Part shown: one piece after another, positions 51,431 through 62,036 of the stretch
How positions within the stretch are numbered: the stretch's first letter is position 1
Layout of the letters: each line of letters starts with the position of its first letter
NCBI GenBank assembly: GCA_019925095.2
Contig: CM034398.1
Coordinates: 5,037,001 to 5,101,000 of the forward strand
Length of the DNA stretch: 64,000 nt
Origin: Dendrolimus kikuchii
Taxonomy: Eukaryota > Arthropoda > Insecta > Lepidoptera > Lasiocampidae
Direction of reading: 5' to 3'
Notes under the pieces: generated by a model
The model's input: only the letters and a program-made list of their open reading frames with translations
What the model was told of the DNA's origin: nothing
Database searches by the model: none
Translations under genes and position numbers: made by a program

Positions 51431-51666
51431 AAAAAAAAAATATTAAAAACTATTATTATAAGCTGCGCGCAGAAGCTTTGCCAATGACTACTTACTATTA
51501 ATTTATTATATCACTTACTATTATTGTACTATTTATGTAACCTTTTTGTGTAAACCTACTGGCCATCGACGCGTGACATTATGAGGCTACCTGCAAACCT
51601 TCTGCGCATCGGTACTACAATGTGAAAATGATATTTTTTTAAACACACGGTATAATTTATGATCTT

Positions 51667-51838
51667 CTAGGTTTTGTCTACGGCTTCGCTCGCGTTAATG
51701 TTATTCCACGGGATCGTACATTTTCCCGAGATAAAAGTAATCTATGTGCTAAATTTCATTCAGATCGGTTCAGCCGTTCTGACGAGATTGAGTAACAAAC
51801 AACCATCTAAACTTTGCGTTTATAATATTAGTATATAT
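51667..51838 (-). mobile_element. H3 Helitron-like element
   Basis: CTAG (51667) then GTTTTGTCTACGGCTTCGCT, then TTCAGATCGGTTCAGCCGTT and TTTGCGTTTATAATATTAGT. Same order as in 37806-38021. The base next to CTAG is not the expected A, so the end may have decayed. Confidence 0.55.
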
Positions 51839-51923
51839 TAGTATGAATTGTTGGAATCTCTTTTCAAACAAAAATTTTACATTTCTTCACAGAAATTGAT
51901 TCTTACAAGCTATACTATGAGTT

Positions 51924-52101
51924 GGTATAATAATACATACATACATACATAACTTCACGCCAGTTCCCTTGCGGGGTAGGCACGAACAACAGAGCGCCAT
52001 TTAGGCCCATTCTTACACACCTCACTTGCTTCTTTGACATTCATAACTCTTGTCATGCACACTCGTCTGTTCTTAAGGCTCCTGACAAGGTATAATAATA
52101 C
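51924..52101 (-). mobile_element. L-TGTA LINE 3' end, 152 bp
   Basis: The insert 51937-52088 is flanked by perfect 13-bp copies of GGTATAATAATAC (51924-51936, 52089-52101). The minus strand starts TTGTCAGGAGCCTTAAGAAC and ends in (TGTA)n. Confidence 0.85.
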
Positions 52102-52107
52102 GGTGTG

Positions 52108-52320
52108 AAAAAAAGAAAGAAAGAAAGAAAAACTTTATTTGAAGAAATTGCGACGCAATTACATTCCTTATACATTTCTATGCACAAAGCATATTTTGAG
52201 AATTTGTACGCCGCATATTCAGCAAACAAGGTTTGCACTCGGCATATTGCTGTGTCGGAACAATTTCCGACACAACGCTGATTTTCAGTGCAAACCTTCC
52301 TTTAGGTGTAAGACCAAAAT
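52108..52320 (-). mobile_element. LINE 3' end with (TTTC)n tail
   Basis: The minus strand runs AGCGTTGTGTCGGAAATTG, CAAACCTTGTTTGCTGAATA, TGCGGCGTACAAATTCTC, AAATAAAGTTTTTCTTTC and further TTTC units. Homologous to 9060-9250. Confidence 0.65.
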
Positions 52321-52854
52321 GACCCAGTTTTTTTAATTAAATAATAAATAAGAATAATAATTAATAACACAAATTCTACTTATATAATATTTAAAAAAGT
52401 GTGGGTTTTTTTACCAAAATCGACCAATTCGATTTCTGATCTAGGTCTTTTGAGGTCTTAAATCTAATGATACCGATTTAATTTTCATCAAATTCAGTCC
52501 CGAGACTTCTTCGAGTATTTTCACTCTATCTTATACTTTTGAATGTAGCCATAATTATAGGTCCACTTACAAATTCATGCATATAAAAATCACTGTTAGA
52601 TGTAAAGACAAACAATACGACGAACATGAGGGTTTTGATGTTCTTTTTGTTCTATAATGGCAGACTATAAAAAGCCTACCCTAGAATCTAAATAAGAAAT
52701 TGAAGATGAAAATTGGGTATTTGACAGTCAAATCTACTAAGCCACTTATAACAAAAGCTTTAATGAAATTAGGATGACTTTTGAATGTTGGTTATGCAAC
52801 ATAAATATCACATAACACGCCTTTGAAACGTTTCTATAGTTTTTATATATGTAT
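52321..52854. other. Unassigned spacer
   Basis: Nothing recognisable. Confidence 0.45.

Positions 52855-52931
<77 letters not shown>
52855..52931. repeat. (AT)n microsatellite
   Basis: Nearly 80 bp of uninterrupted AT dinucleotides, able to form a cruciform. Confidence 0.95.
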
Positions 52932-52932
<1 letters not shown>

Positions 52933-53104
52933 GTAGTTAATAATTCGAGATTTGTATTTTTTAGTTATTAATGAAGAAGCAGGCATTCTATTCATAAACA
53001 ATTACATTTATAACAGACCTTATCAAGAACTCTTTAAAGCGGTCATGCTTTTGTACAAAAACATTGTGTTGTGTAAAGTGTCCAGTAATTGACGATAATC
53101 ATAT

Positions 53105-53597
53105 TGTTACGACCTAGACGCCGACAAAAACAAATTCACATCTGCATACCTGTAAAAACACATTTTATTACCTTTCGGCATTTGGACTTCTTTTGTTTAC
53201 TTTGTGTTTAACATTTGTGATTAGAAAACAGCCCATTGTTCTATTGTAATCTTTTACGACAGTCATTAGCCAGGTGTTACGGATTTAAAGTACAAACTGA
53301 TTCTACGAAATTCAGTCCACGCGACCCGACGGACATACTGCATCTGTGTAGTATAAAGCGATGGCTCAATGGAGGGACGAGGCAGTCAAGCGATAACCAC
53401 GAGCGAAGCAAGACGTGTGTACTACGTTCGGTAGACTATTTAGTGACGGACTTTGTGCGTGTTATTGAATCGTGCATTACTTTTGGGCTGGTTGTGTTCA
53501 GTTATATTTGTACCTGTGTTATACGTGTTTGTATAGTTCTAATAAACTCTATAGTAATTCTAACGGCATTTTAATTCGAGTTTCGCGACTCGTAACA
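53105..53597 (+). mobile_element. Solo LTR, 493 bp
   Basis: Starts TGTTACGACCTAGACGCC and ends GCGACTCGTAACA. Flanks are ATAT (53101-53104) and ATAC (53598-53601), a possible 4-bp duplication with one change. TATAAA (53352-53357) and AATAAA (53541-53546) are ordered as U3-R-U5. The last bases CGTAACA are shared with the LTR at 18417-19179, but the bodies differ. No internal region remains. Confidence 0.7.
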
Positions 53598-53603
53598 ATA
53601 CAA

Positions 53604-53651
53604 GTGGGCCGTCTGCCTGTCTGCTGATCTCCTGCAATAAAAAAAAAAATT
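53604..53651 (+). mobile_element. S retroposon 3' fragment
   Basis: AGTGGGCCGTCTGCCTGTCT + GCTGATCTCCTGCAATAAAA; only the last ~48 bp, just after the solo LTR. CTGATCTCC (rather than CTGAACTCC) is shared with the copies at 54021 and 50936. Confidence 0.7.
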
Positions 53652-54020
53652 AAACAGAGTTTATATAAATAAATAAATTTTAGAATTTATTGTAATATGT
53701 ATAAAATTACCCAATTATATTCAACACAAGAATAATATACAGTAAGCAAGTGACTTGCTTTTTCCTTCCTTCTACAATTATAATAAGTTAATAAACATAT
53801 AATAAACTTAATTGATTGCTTTACAATCTCTGAGCCACTTAAAAAAAAAAACGGATAAGCGTGTTTAAGTTTTTGTAAAATAAAGAATTCCGTATAGGTG
53901 ATGATCGCACATTGTTTTGTCGTTTAATTACGAAGCCCTAAAAAAGTAATCACTCCAAAACAATCGATATTCTCAACAATTACTCAATGGATTTAATTTA
54001 AATCTCTGACACCACTAATG
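53652..54020. other. Unassigned spacer
   Basis: AT-rich, nothing recognisable. Confidence 0.45.
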
Positions 54021-54258
54021 CCAGGTGGTAGGGCACTTGCCCGACTGGATGGCGAACACCCCTAGTCTAGAGTATGCCGCCATAACAACCTTGAATTGTG
54101 TTCCGGCATTAGTGACCAGGTTCCAGTCTCCCTTAAGAGGGCAGCAGCGCATTTGTAGCAACTTTGGTGTTGCAAATGTCCATAGGCGATGGTAACCGCG
54201 TGCCATCAAGTGGGCCGTCTGCCTGTCTGCTGATCTCCTGCAATAAAAAAAAAAAAAC
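54021..54258 (+). mobile_element. S retroposon, 5'-truncated
   Basis: CCAGGTGGTAGGGCACTTGC to CTGATCTCCTGCAATAAAAA with a 14-A run. The same internal start point as three other truncated copies. Confidence 0.85.
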
Positions 54259-54638
54259 ATGAATTTTGAAGCTCTGACATCACAAATTTTATTCGAATTT
54301 TCTACCGCGTAATTCACAAATTTAATGATCGCACATTTTACGACTTTGGAATCGAATACCTCCCATAATAAAAAGTCCCTTTATTGTAGTTAACATTTTT
54401 AACATCAAATATAAACATATAAAGATTTTTAAAATTTTACCAAAGGCAAGTGTATGTTACACGGAAATGTTTATTTCAACAGTTCACCAAATTTCTATTA
54501 TCATCATCTTGTATTTGGAGCGTCAGTTTCCACATAGACATGTCCGTTAGGCACCACTTTACTAATTCTATCTAGGTTACGGTAACTTTGCCTATTTCAC
54601 AAGTAAGTAAACGCTGATAGTACATTTAATTATGCCTA
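54259..54638. other. Unassigned spacer
   Basis: Nothing recognisable. Confidence 0.45.
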
Positions 54639-54794
54639 TATGTGTTTGTGATGTCAGGAGCCTTAAGAACAGACGAGCGTGCATGACAAGTTATGAATGT
54701 CAAAGAAGCAAGTGAGGTGTGTAAGAATAAGTTGTTCGTGCTTACCCCGCAAGGGAACTGGCGTGAAGTTATGTATGTATGTTTATGTGTTTGT
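54639..54794 (+). mobile_element. L-TGTA LINE 3' end, 134 bp
   Basis: The insert 54650-54783 is flanked by TATGTGTTTGT (54639-54649, 54784-54794). It starts GATGTCAGGAGCCTTAAGAA and ends in two TGTA units. Deletions shift the frame near 54690 and 54730. Confidence 0.8.
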
Positions 54795-55261
54795 CATTGT
54801 CATTAGTTGTACAGTTTGTATACTTGCTCTTGTTTTTAGTGGTGGACGCTGGTAGTAGTTGGTGAAATCTGGTGCTTTCTTGTAGTAGGCTGAAGAAAAT
54901 ACACCTTGTTGCTTACAGGGAATTATTCTTATTCTCGTACTCAACTTGGATGCTGATCCCTGGATTCAACTTAGTTGATAGTAACTTGTAGCGATGTAAC
55001 AGTAACTCAATAGCAACTTGATAGCAACTCAACCACAAAGTATTTGTGAGCATTATATAAACTAATATTAAAGTAGCCTAAGGTGTGCTGTAGCGTCAGC
55101 AAAACGCGGTGTTGAACCGTACATTAGTAATATAATTACGTAGCTGCATATGAAATTCATTTTTCTGACAAGTTCATATAAACCAATATTTTTTGGGGAA
55201 TAAAGAGAATTGGAGGAAGCTCCACTGACAAGAACTCTTGAAATATCAATGATGATGATGA
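54795..55261. other. Unassigned spacer
   Basis: 54940-55035 has loosely repeated TAGCAACTTGATAGCAACTC words. Otherwise nothing. Confidence 0.45.
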
Positions 55262-55632
55262 TTGTGACCCACTCGAACATAGACAGACCGACGGTTGAAC
55301 AAACGGTCGGAGGGGCAGACGGATGAATACACAGACGTACGGATAGACAGGCGTAAGAACGACCTAATGGACAGACGGATAGATAGACAGCCGTATTAAT
55401 GGACATGCGGACTGACGAACTGAAGGACAGATGGATGGATGGACAGGCGGTCGGATAAACAGACGGACGGATGAACAAACGGTCGGTGGACAGACGGACG
55501 GGTGGACAGGCAGACAGATGAACTGATGGAAAAACGTATGGATGGACAGATGGTTGGTAGAACAGACGGCCGGATGGACATGCGGGCTGATGGACAGGCG
55601 GATGAATGAACAGACGGACAGATGGATAAACA
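55262..55632. repeat. Degenerate GACA/GACG/GATG minisatellite
   Basis: About 370 bp built from 4-bp words with G then A in phase (GACAGACGGATGGACAGGCG). Units vary and no long period is exact. The three Ser/Pro/Cys/His-rich minus frames (91-136 codons) come from the 4-bp phase and are not genes. Confidence 0.85.
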
Positions 55633-56089
55633 TAAGCATTTTATAAAAGTTCCGTTTCCACTAAAATAACTACGAAACCCTAATAATAAAAACCAACCAA
55701 ACTTATGGAATGACTCGAAGGCACTCATAGATAATCCGTAGATAAACACAACATCGAAATTATGTGACGCGCCTGATAGTTTCACTTGACTTGACACGCG
55801 GTAACTGTTTGACGGTAGCTGATCAAATGAGATATCAAATTAAATAAGTTATAACTTGTTTTAATAATTAATTATGATTGAAAACTCAAACCGTTTATTA
55901 TTTGAATTGCAAAATATGTTTTTGTCGATCTTTTTAACTGCTTACATGTCAGCATGATAATTAATGTGTGATATTTTAATTTAACATTATAATGTTGCCT
56001 GTTTACGGGACCGTCATGTTATTTAGTAATCGATGTAACTTTTCCACTGAGGGAGCAGACAATTATTGACTGAAGACGATAAACAGATA
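55633..56089. other. Unassigned spacer
   Basis: Nothing recognisable. Confidence 0.45.
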
Positions 56090-56268
56090 GCTCATCTGAT
56101 GACAAGTGGATACCATCGTTGTTAAGGCGAACAACCTTGAATTGTGTTCCGGGATTAGTGGCCAGATTCCAGTCTACCCTTTAGAGAATGGCAGCAAATT
56201 GGTAGCACCTTTAGTGTGATAAATAAGGTAAGCCGTCTGCCTGTCTGCTGAATATATGCAATAAAAAA
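56090..56268 (+). mobile_element. S retroposon, old copy
   Basis: AACAACCTTGAATTGTGTTC, GGGATTAGTGGCCAG and GCCGTCTGCCTGTCTGCTGA are kept between diverged stretches. AATAAAAAA at 56260 gives the tail. Confidence 0.65.
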
Positions 56269-56425
56269 TACTGACCACTCTGGGGCCAATCGCAGATACA
56301 CAGACCCCAGAAAATAACAGAGAGTTCGTTTACCAAATTTACCAAGCCAGGAATCGAACCCGAAGCCTCTGCATTCCAGCGAACTCGGCCGGCTAAGGTT
56401 TACCTCGCCCAACCACAGATATCAT
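56269..56425 (-). mobile_element. T2 SINE
   Basis: On the minus strand: TGTGGTTGGGCGAGGTAAAC (box A), GGGTTCGATTCCTGG (box B), then TCTGGGGTCTGTGTATCTG and GGCCCCAGAGTGGTCAG. The 3' third is missing. Confidence 0.7.
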
Positions 56426-56714
56426 CTAAAAGTAGAATACTGTTTGCTTCTAAAACCTTCAGTACTCTGGATTCTGAGTAGAGAAAGTTTCAGAAGCGAT
56501 TTTACAATGGGTCACGAACAATACAGGTATTTATAGGTAAACAAGGCGCGGAAGTTCCTTGCAAAGAGGGCGGGCAATTATTCAACTACAAACGCGTTAA
56601 CAAACATACGAATACATTAACACACAATATATTCTGTACGAGTACCACTTTACATTGCCTCTACATCGATGTTACTGATAGTAAGGACTTAGGTATTATT
56701 AAAATCATTTATTT
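56426..56714. other. Unassigned spacer
   Basis: Nothing recognisable. Confidence 0.45.
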
Positions 56715-57048
56715 TATCCGTGCAGGAACGGAGAAAGAATACAATTTCCTGCGGCCGGGCGGCCTGTCGTAAGAGGCGACTTAACAACCCACAGCCAGGT
56801 GGTAGGGCATTTGCCCGACTGGATGGCTACCACCCCTGGTCTAAAGTATGGCGCCAAAACAACCTTGAGTTGTGTTCCGGCATTAGTGACCAGGTTCCAG
56901 TCTCCCTTAAGAGAGCAGCAGCGCATTTGTAGCACCTTTGGTGTTGCAAATGTCCATAGGCGATGGTAACCGCTTTTCATCAAGTGGGCCGCCTGCCTGT
57001 CTGCTGAACTCCTGCAATAAAAAAAAAATATATAAAAAAAAAAAAAAA
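56715..57048 (+). mobile_element. S retroposon, full-length reference copy
   Basis: Begins TATCCGTGCAGGAACGGAG, then GGCCGGGCGGCCTGTCGTAA (56754-56773), AACAACCTTGAGTTGTGTTC (56858-56877) and GGTGTTGCAAATGTCCATAG, and ends CTCCTGCAATAAAAAAAAAT with an A-rich tail. About 300 bp without the tail. It encodes no conserved protein; frames on both strands are shared by all copies. Confidence 0.9.
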
Positions 57049-57245
57049 TCAAATATCTTTTATACCTTCCTGTGTGCAGAGTCCGGTATATAGGGATTCT
57101 AACCCCCGCACTGATCTCTATTATTACTAGTGGTACAAGAGTGCCTCAGGTATATATCCCCTGGCTCGCACCGAATGCTTTCAGACTATCTTGAAGAAGC
57201 GGTGCGCGCCAATGCCAACGCCGTCGTGGCGATGATTTCTGATAG
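57049..57245. other. Unassigned sequence interrupted by a hAT MITE
   Basis: GC-richer than average. It resumes at 57970 after the MITE. No recognised frame. Confidence 0.4.
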
Positions 57246-57253
57246 GGTGAACT

Positions 57254-57961
57254 CAGTGGCGTAGCTTACCTTAGGCGGGCCGCATATTAAAATATATTAG
57301 GGGACCCAAAGGAAGGGTTAAAGGTTAAAGTTTTTTTATAAATTTTCGAATTGAATTAAAATAATTATATATAGATGTAGGACGGTGGGCTAACAAGTAA
57401 AAAAACACTTTATGAATTTCCGTTACCGCGATGCGCGTGCGTTTATTTTGTATTAATTTTAATATCAACGTACAATATTTTGAAATATAACTTAGAGCGT
57501 CTTGCGTCGTGCGTAAGTCGTCCATTCGAATCTACTACTCTCTCTCTTTCACACTATGGGCTCGTTCAGAAATATCGTCTTACATTCATCACATCATGCG
57601 TTCAAGATATATCATTCCCACATAGATTATAAGTTATTATTTATACTTAATGCTTGTAGGAGCTAAGTTGGAATAAAAATTCAAAAATACACTGTTCTCG
57701 CCTTTTTTTCGGCAAACTTATTTATCAAATCATCCGTAGCTGTAGACGGCTTCAGTTTTTCTAGATTTTCTTTCTATAGCGGACAATAACGACTAGTCTA
57801 ATAGCCGTTTCCGTTGGCCCAGCAGTTATTCTCAATAAAATATATAATCTATAAAAGATTGTGGATATTATCAGAATTTTAGCTTACACACTTTCGGGGC
57901 ACCTATAAGTTGGGGGCCCCATATCATTGATACGGCTGATACGGCGGTAGCTACGCCCCTG
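57254..57961. mobile_element. hAT MITE, 708 bp
   Basis: Perfect 8-bp target duplication GGTGAACT (57246-57253, 57962-57969). Ends CAGTGGCGTAGCTTACC and, inverted, GGTAGCTACGCCCCTG differ by one base and one indel. The interior is AT-rich and noncoding; the 66-codon minus frame has no transposase motif. Confidence 0.85.
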
Positions 57962-58012
57962 GGTGAACTGTATCTACATTAGGCCCTGCTGCGCATAATT
58001 AGCGTTTGAAGT

Positions 58013-58068
58013 TATGGCTGATGAATATACACATGTATGTGAATATGTGTGTATATACATCAGCCATA
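58013..58068. repeat. Imperfect palindrome
   Basis: TATGGCTGATGAATATACAC pairs with GTGTATATACATCAGCCATA, with one unpaired base, around a short ATGTATGTGAATAT centre. Confidence 0.8.
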
Positions 58069-58344
58069 TGTAGGTATGTGTATCGTCTGTCTAACTATTT
58101 ATAATTGTAATTATTATAATATCACTATGGGACATGTTTTCTTGCAATAAAAATAAAAATTACCACTGTACTGTTGCATGTAATCAACATTCATATTTTT
58201 GTGTCATTTTGAAGCGCCACTTACGGCAGTCTCTGGAACTAATATTAGGACTAACACTAGAAACTTTTTAGTTCAATGCAACTCTAGCACTCACCGCTTC
58301 AACTATCAGCGCCAAAATGGCGCCAATCAAATAAGCACTAAAAT

Positions 58345-58440
58345 AAAGTGACAGCAGCCTGTCCAGTCGTCAATAGAGGTCAGTGAAACCACGTCATATA
58401 AAAGTCAAATGCGTTAACTACTAAGCTACGAGTATAACAG
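58345..58440 (-). mobile_element. Possible T1 head fragment
   Basis: The minus strand reads ACTCGTAGCTTAGTAGTTAA + CGCATTTGAC, like the T1 head at 3258. No box B or body. Confidence 0.3.
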
Positions 58441-59332
58441 GTTTATCTGGATGTCATTGAACACTAGAATGTGCCGATCACATTTGTGTCACCGATGCTG
58501 ATGGCAGCAGATGTGTCCTAATCTGGAAACTGTGTCTCGTGCAAACGTAGTGCTCCTACACCCGTCCAGCCCGGTGTACGGACTACCTGCAAAAGATTGT
58601 CAACAGAGGGTAGATGAGGAAATCCAAAAACCAGCATATGTGGTGCAGAGTTGGAAGGCCTAGCAGTAGGCAATGGTTGGCTGACGACGAAACAAAAAAT
58701 GTTTGCATGTTCATAGGTTTTTTATAGTCGACATAAAATAGACCGCAATCCACAAACCTCTAAATACCGCCTTAGTTGATGTATTCAAGAGATACGAACC
58801 GAAGATTGTCACGATAGCAATTGGAGATATGAGCCATTAATGCGGTAGGCTGGGCCGACCGCTTTTTATTCAAACCACTGTGACACTGTTGCGCTTGTTT
58901 TGTATACTAACATAATATCAACGAAGTGCCTTCTGTACGTATATTTTTTTTTATACATAAATTATGTTTTCGCATGACCTTGCTTATTTAAATTTCAAAT
59001 ATTTAAAATAATAAATTCTGTACTTATCCTTTCTAATCATTTCTGTGTTTAGTCCTACAATGTTATGTAGCTTAATTCTATAAAATAAATTCTTACAAAC
59101 ATTTAATTATTATTAAATTAAAAACACAATTAAATTATTACTAAATTAAATCTCTAAAAAATATTTTAAATTTTATTAGTTTTAAATGTTGACAATTTCA
59201 CAATTTTTATTACAAGAAAGTGTCATATTTGAATTACATTCATTGCGATCGCAGGCAAAGGAACTAAACCTGTACATCTTCTATCTTCTAAGGAAAAGTA
59301 TACATAGTATAGTTTACTTTTTGATAGCCGGC
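58441..59332. other. Unassigned spacer
   Basis: About 0.9 kb; 58450-58690 is GC-richer with no supported frame. The rest is AT-rich. Confidence 0.45.
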
Positions 59333-59474
59333 TAATGGCCGCTTCCTATAGCTTACTATTCATTCACTTGCCCTACCATCTGTTGAATTTTGACATTATT
59401 TTATGGAGCTTATGTCTAATTTTAATCGATATTAAGGCAAATGAACAGTCGGTAAGATATAGAAATCGTCCATA
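59333..59474. mobile_element. M1 MITE, copy 2
   Basis: TAATGGCCGCTTCCTATAGC at the start and GATATAGAAATCGTCCATAA at the end are imperfect inverted repeats; CACTTGCCCTACC and GGTAAGATATAG recur as in copy 1. Confidence 0.55.
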
Positions 59475-60150
59475 ATACAACTTGGCGCATACTGCTATCA
59501 TGTTTAATACAAATATATAATATTATGTAATTATATTAGTATTAATTAGTCCGAGGCAAACTTGATATTAATGGGAACAAAATAATGTACCATTAATTCG
59601 CAGGCAGAACCGTGAGCAAAATAAAGGGTCTACCTAAGTTAGAAAAAGTTCCGACGTACTTGTTAAGTGGGCTTCAAGTTTAAGTAGTGTTATTGCGGTT
59701 TATGAATAAAACTTGTATTTGAAAAAAGAGGGTAACTAGAATATATTTACGATAACAAGCATATTTCTTATCTGTGTATTTTATTAAAATAGTTTATGTT
59801 AGAAACTTTGCCCGCGAGGCAGAGTTAATGACATGGCGTTTGTGTTTATTGAAGCACTGGCTTATAAAACTGTTTCATGTTATGTGATTTGTAACCAATT
59901 TTAAATTAATTCAGTAAAAAATTCGAAAGAAAATTAATTTAAATCTTTGCCTGCTTTGGTTTGAATAAATGTGTTTTTAATTAATAATAAAACTTCAAAA
60001 CGCTGGGGAATTTAACTTGTGGTAACACCTGTACTTTTTTTCTTAGAAGATAACTTTGGCATATCACACCTCAGACGAAATAAAAGAATAGACGGAGCCT
60101 ACTGAAGAGAAGCGTGAATTGAGTTGAAGCATTTTTTTAAAACTTGTGTG
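59475..60150. other. Unassigned spacer
   Basis: AT-rich, nothing recognisable. Confidence 0.45.
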
Positions 60151-60232
60151 CGTAATATACATGTGGGCGCGATGCGATGGCCGGGAGAAGGCAAAGGGAC
60201 TTCGAAGAAGAAGCAAGAGAAAAGTGACTTAC

Positions 60233-60287
60233 CTCGCCACCAGTCCGCCGCCACACTTCACTCGTCCCCCGGGGGTACACACACTCA
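60233..60287 (-). CDS. Candidate host exon, possibly of a serine protease
   Basis: A GC-rich 55-nt segment bounded on the minus strand by an acceptor-like CATATCCTAG and a consensus donor GCGAG|GTAAGT. The middle frame reads SVCTPGGRVKCGGGLVA and is open; a second frame is open too. CGG.L(I/V) just before an intron resembles the region upstream of the catalytic His loop of chymotrypsin-type (S1) proteases. That likeness rests on about a dozen residues. No neighbouring exon (TAAHC or GDSGG) was found. A T1 SINE inserted 16 bp upstream of the exon. Confidence 0.3.
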
Positions 60288-60290
60288 CTA

Positions 60291-60489
60291 GGATATGGTT
60301 TATAATAGCAGCCCATAAATGTCCCACTGCTGGGCTCGGGCCTCCCACTATAGGGGAACGGACAGTATACCCGCCACGCTTGTCCAAGGCGGCTTGGCAG
60401 GTTTGACACATCGGTTATCTCGATGTGCAGGTTGCATCACGATGTTTTCCTTCACCGTTATTAGCACGTGGTAATCGGATATGGTTTAT
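60291..60489 (-). mobile_element. T1 SINE, 5'-truncated, 13-bp target duplication
   Basis: The insert 60304-60476 is flanked by GGATATGGTTTAT (60291-60303, 60477-60489), perfect. The minus strand starts ATTACCACGTGCTAATAACG and ends ATGGGCTGCTATT. The tRNA-like head is missing, so insertion stopped early, as in LINE-driven target-primed reverse transcription. Confidence 0.85.
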
Positions 60490-60948
60490 GAGCATTAAAT
60501 TCAGCTATAACAGTTTATTTTCTTTATTGTGTTCCAACAATCGTTATATATATAGGTTACTGCGGTGACAGCACTGACACTCCTGAATGTATCTTGTTTT
60601 GCGCATTCTTTATATAAAAGTTTATTCTTTTCTCGATGCCGAGGATGGGGAGGAAGAATTTATAAGGAGGTGTTCCTCGGAGCAACCAATACACGTGACG
60701 TGCGTATGTGGGTAATAGTCATATATCCACTGGAATCTTATTCCACCTTTATCCATACTGATTCGATTATTTAATACTAAGTTCTCGAAATGCACTGCGA
60801 CGCGACCAACATCCTATTCGAAGATCGGCATATTTTAACCGACTTCATTTAGAGAGTCCTAGACTCCGTCTTTCTGTTAATGGCCTAAGCATCACACACA
60901 CACACAAATTTATGCAACTAATTACAATACTTAATGATATTTAAATGT
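60490..60948. other. Unassigned spacer
   Basis: Short (CA)n at 60895-60905; nothing else. Confidence 0.45.
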
Positions 60949-61230
60949 CTAATGGTCAGTTCTTACATTACGTTAATTTGCTGGTAAAAATTTGAAATAA
61001 GATCCCAAACAAGTAATGTCAAATTTCTATTAATGGCGGTAATTGAATCAATAGTAAGATCATAGTCATCATCAATTTCAACAGAAAGACATTTACAGGA
61101 ACCGGCCTTTAGTCGACTAAAGGCATCTTACTGTTCAGTCACTTGCCTTACCGTAAAGAATTGAAATTACTTGTATGAGCTTATGTTAAATTTTAACCGA
61201 TAGTAAAGCAAATTAACGGTTAGTTACAAA
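60949..61230. mobile_element. M1 MITE-related sequence
   Basis: TAATGGTCAGTTCTTACATT (60950) and GGCATCTTACTGTTCAGTCA (61122) both resemble M1 ends; CACTTGCCTTACCG and CCGATAGTAAAGCAAATTAA match copies 1 and 2. The arrangement suggests two partial copies. Confidence 0.4.
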
Positions 61231-62036
61231 AAGAAGAACAAAGAATATAAGAACCGGACATTAAGGAGCATCTAAAGTTAAATATTAAAGTAAAATGCTT
61301 TTCTAACGATCAGTAAAAAAATCACATTGGAATTCGATTTTATTTTATCTGGCCATTTTAAATCATTCTCAGAAAAATTCCCGCGGGATTCCCAGGATAA
61401 AAAGTAGAGCAGAGCTTAAGTCTAAGAATTAGCTGTCGAACAGCGAAAACCGCATCGAAATCGGCCTAGTAATTTTTACGTGAATCCCGAAAAACACACA
61501 AAAAATTGCATCATGTTCTCCATCGTCTAAATAGTCTATTCCAATTTGTTTTTTAATAGCTTTAATATACGGATAAGGCATGTTTAGAATTTCATAATGT
61601 TATAGATTTTGGACATTTGTAGTGTTACAATATTCTATTGGTAAATTGTTATTCCTGGCATTATTCTTCTTTATAGACAGACCGACATGTACAAAAATAC
61701 GAAAAGAATTCAAACTAATATTTCCTATACATAAAAAGAAACTAATTAAGTTATAATACGTACAGTTGGTACATGTGGACATTAAATACCTAAGAACACC
61801 TTTTATGTAAAGATGTCAAAGCAAACAATAAAAATTCCCAGCTTTGTAAACACCTTATTATCTGACACGATCCGCGCTAGAAAAACAATAAAACATCTAA
61901 TATGGATGGAATGACATGCACAGCGTTTTGTTAGCAATTATGCTAATATTTAATAATATACCTGAATTCTAATCGCAAGCATACACGCGAGTGCCATGCG
62001 AGTTTATTATTTATTTTAATGAGCTTTAATAGCTTA
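61231..62036. other. Mostly unassigned, with a possible Helitron scrap
   Basis: 61380-61510 (CCCGCGGGATTCCCAGGAT, CATCGAAATCGGCCTAGTAA) resembles the inner part of H3 elements but has neither end. The rest is AT-rich. Confidence 0.35.

Noticed and set aside
53236..53574. 112-codon frame
   Set aside because: Lies inside a solo LTR spanning U3-R-U5; no gag or other domain.
54009..54295. CTCTGACACCAC / CTCTGACATCAC as target duplication of the S copy at 54021
   Set aside because: The second copy lies ~20 bp beyond the A-tail instead of directly after it, and one base differs; chance cannot be excluded.
13437..54794. CRISPR-like array from the repeated ~150-bp L-TGTA blocks
   Set aside because: Blocks are far apart, in both orientations, each with its own target duplication; this is a eukaryotic LINE family.
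55068..55797. Ser/Pro/Cys/His-rich minus-strand frames resembling secreted cysteine-rich peptides
   Set aside because: They arise from the 4-bp-phased minisatellite; residue pattern follows the repeat and no conserved spacing or signal peptide is evident.
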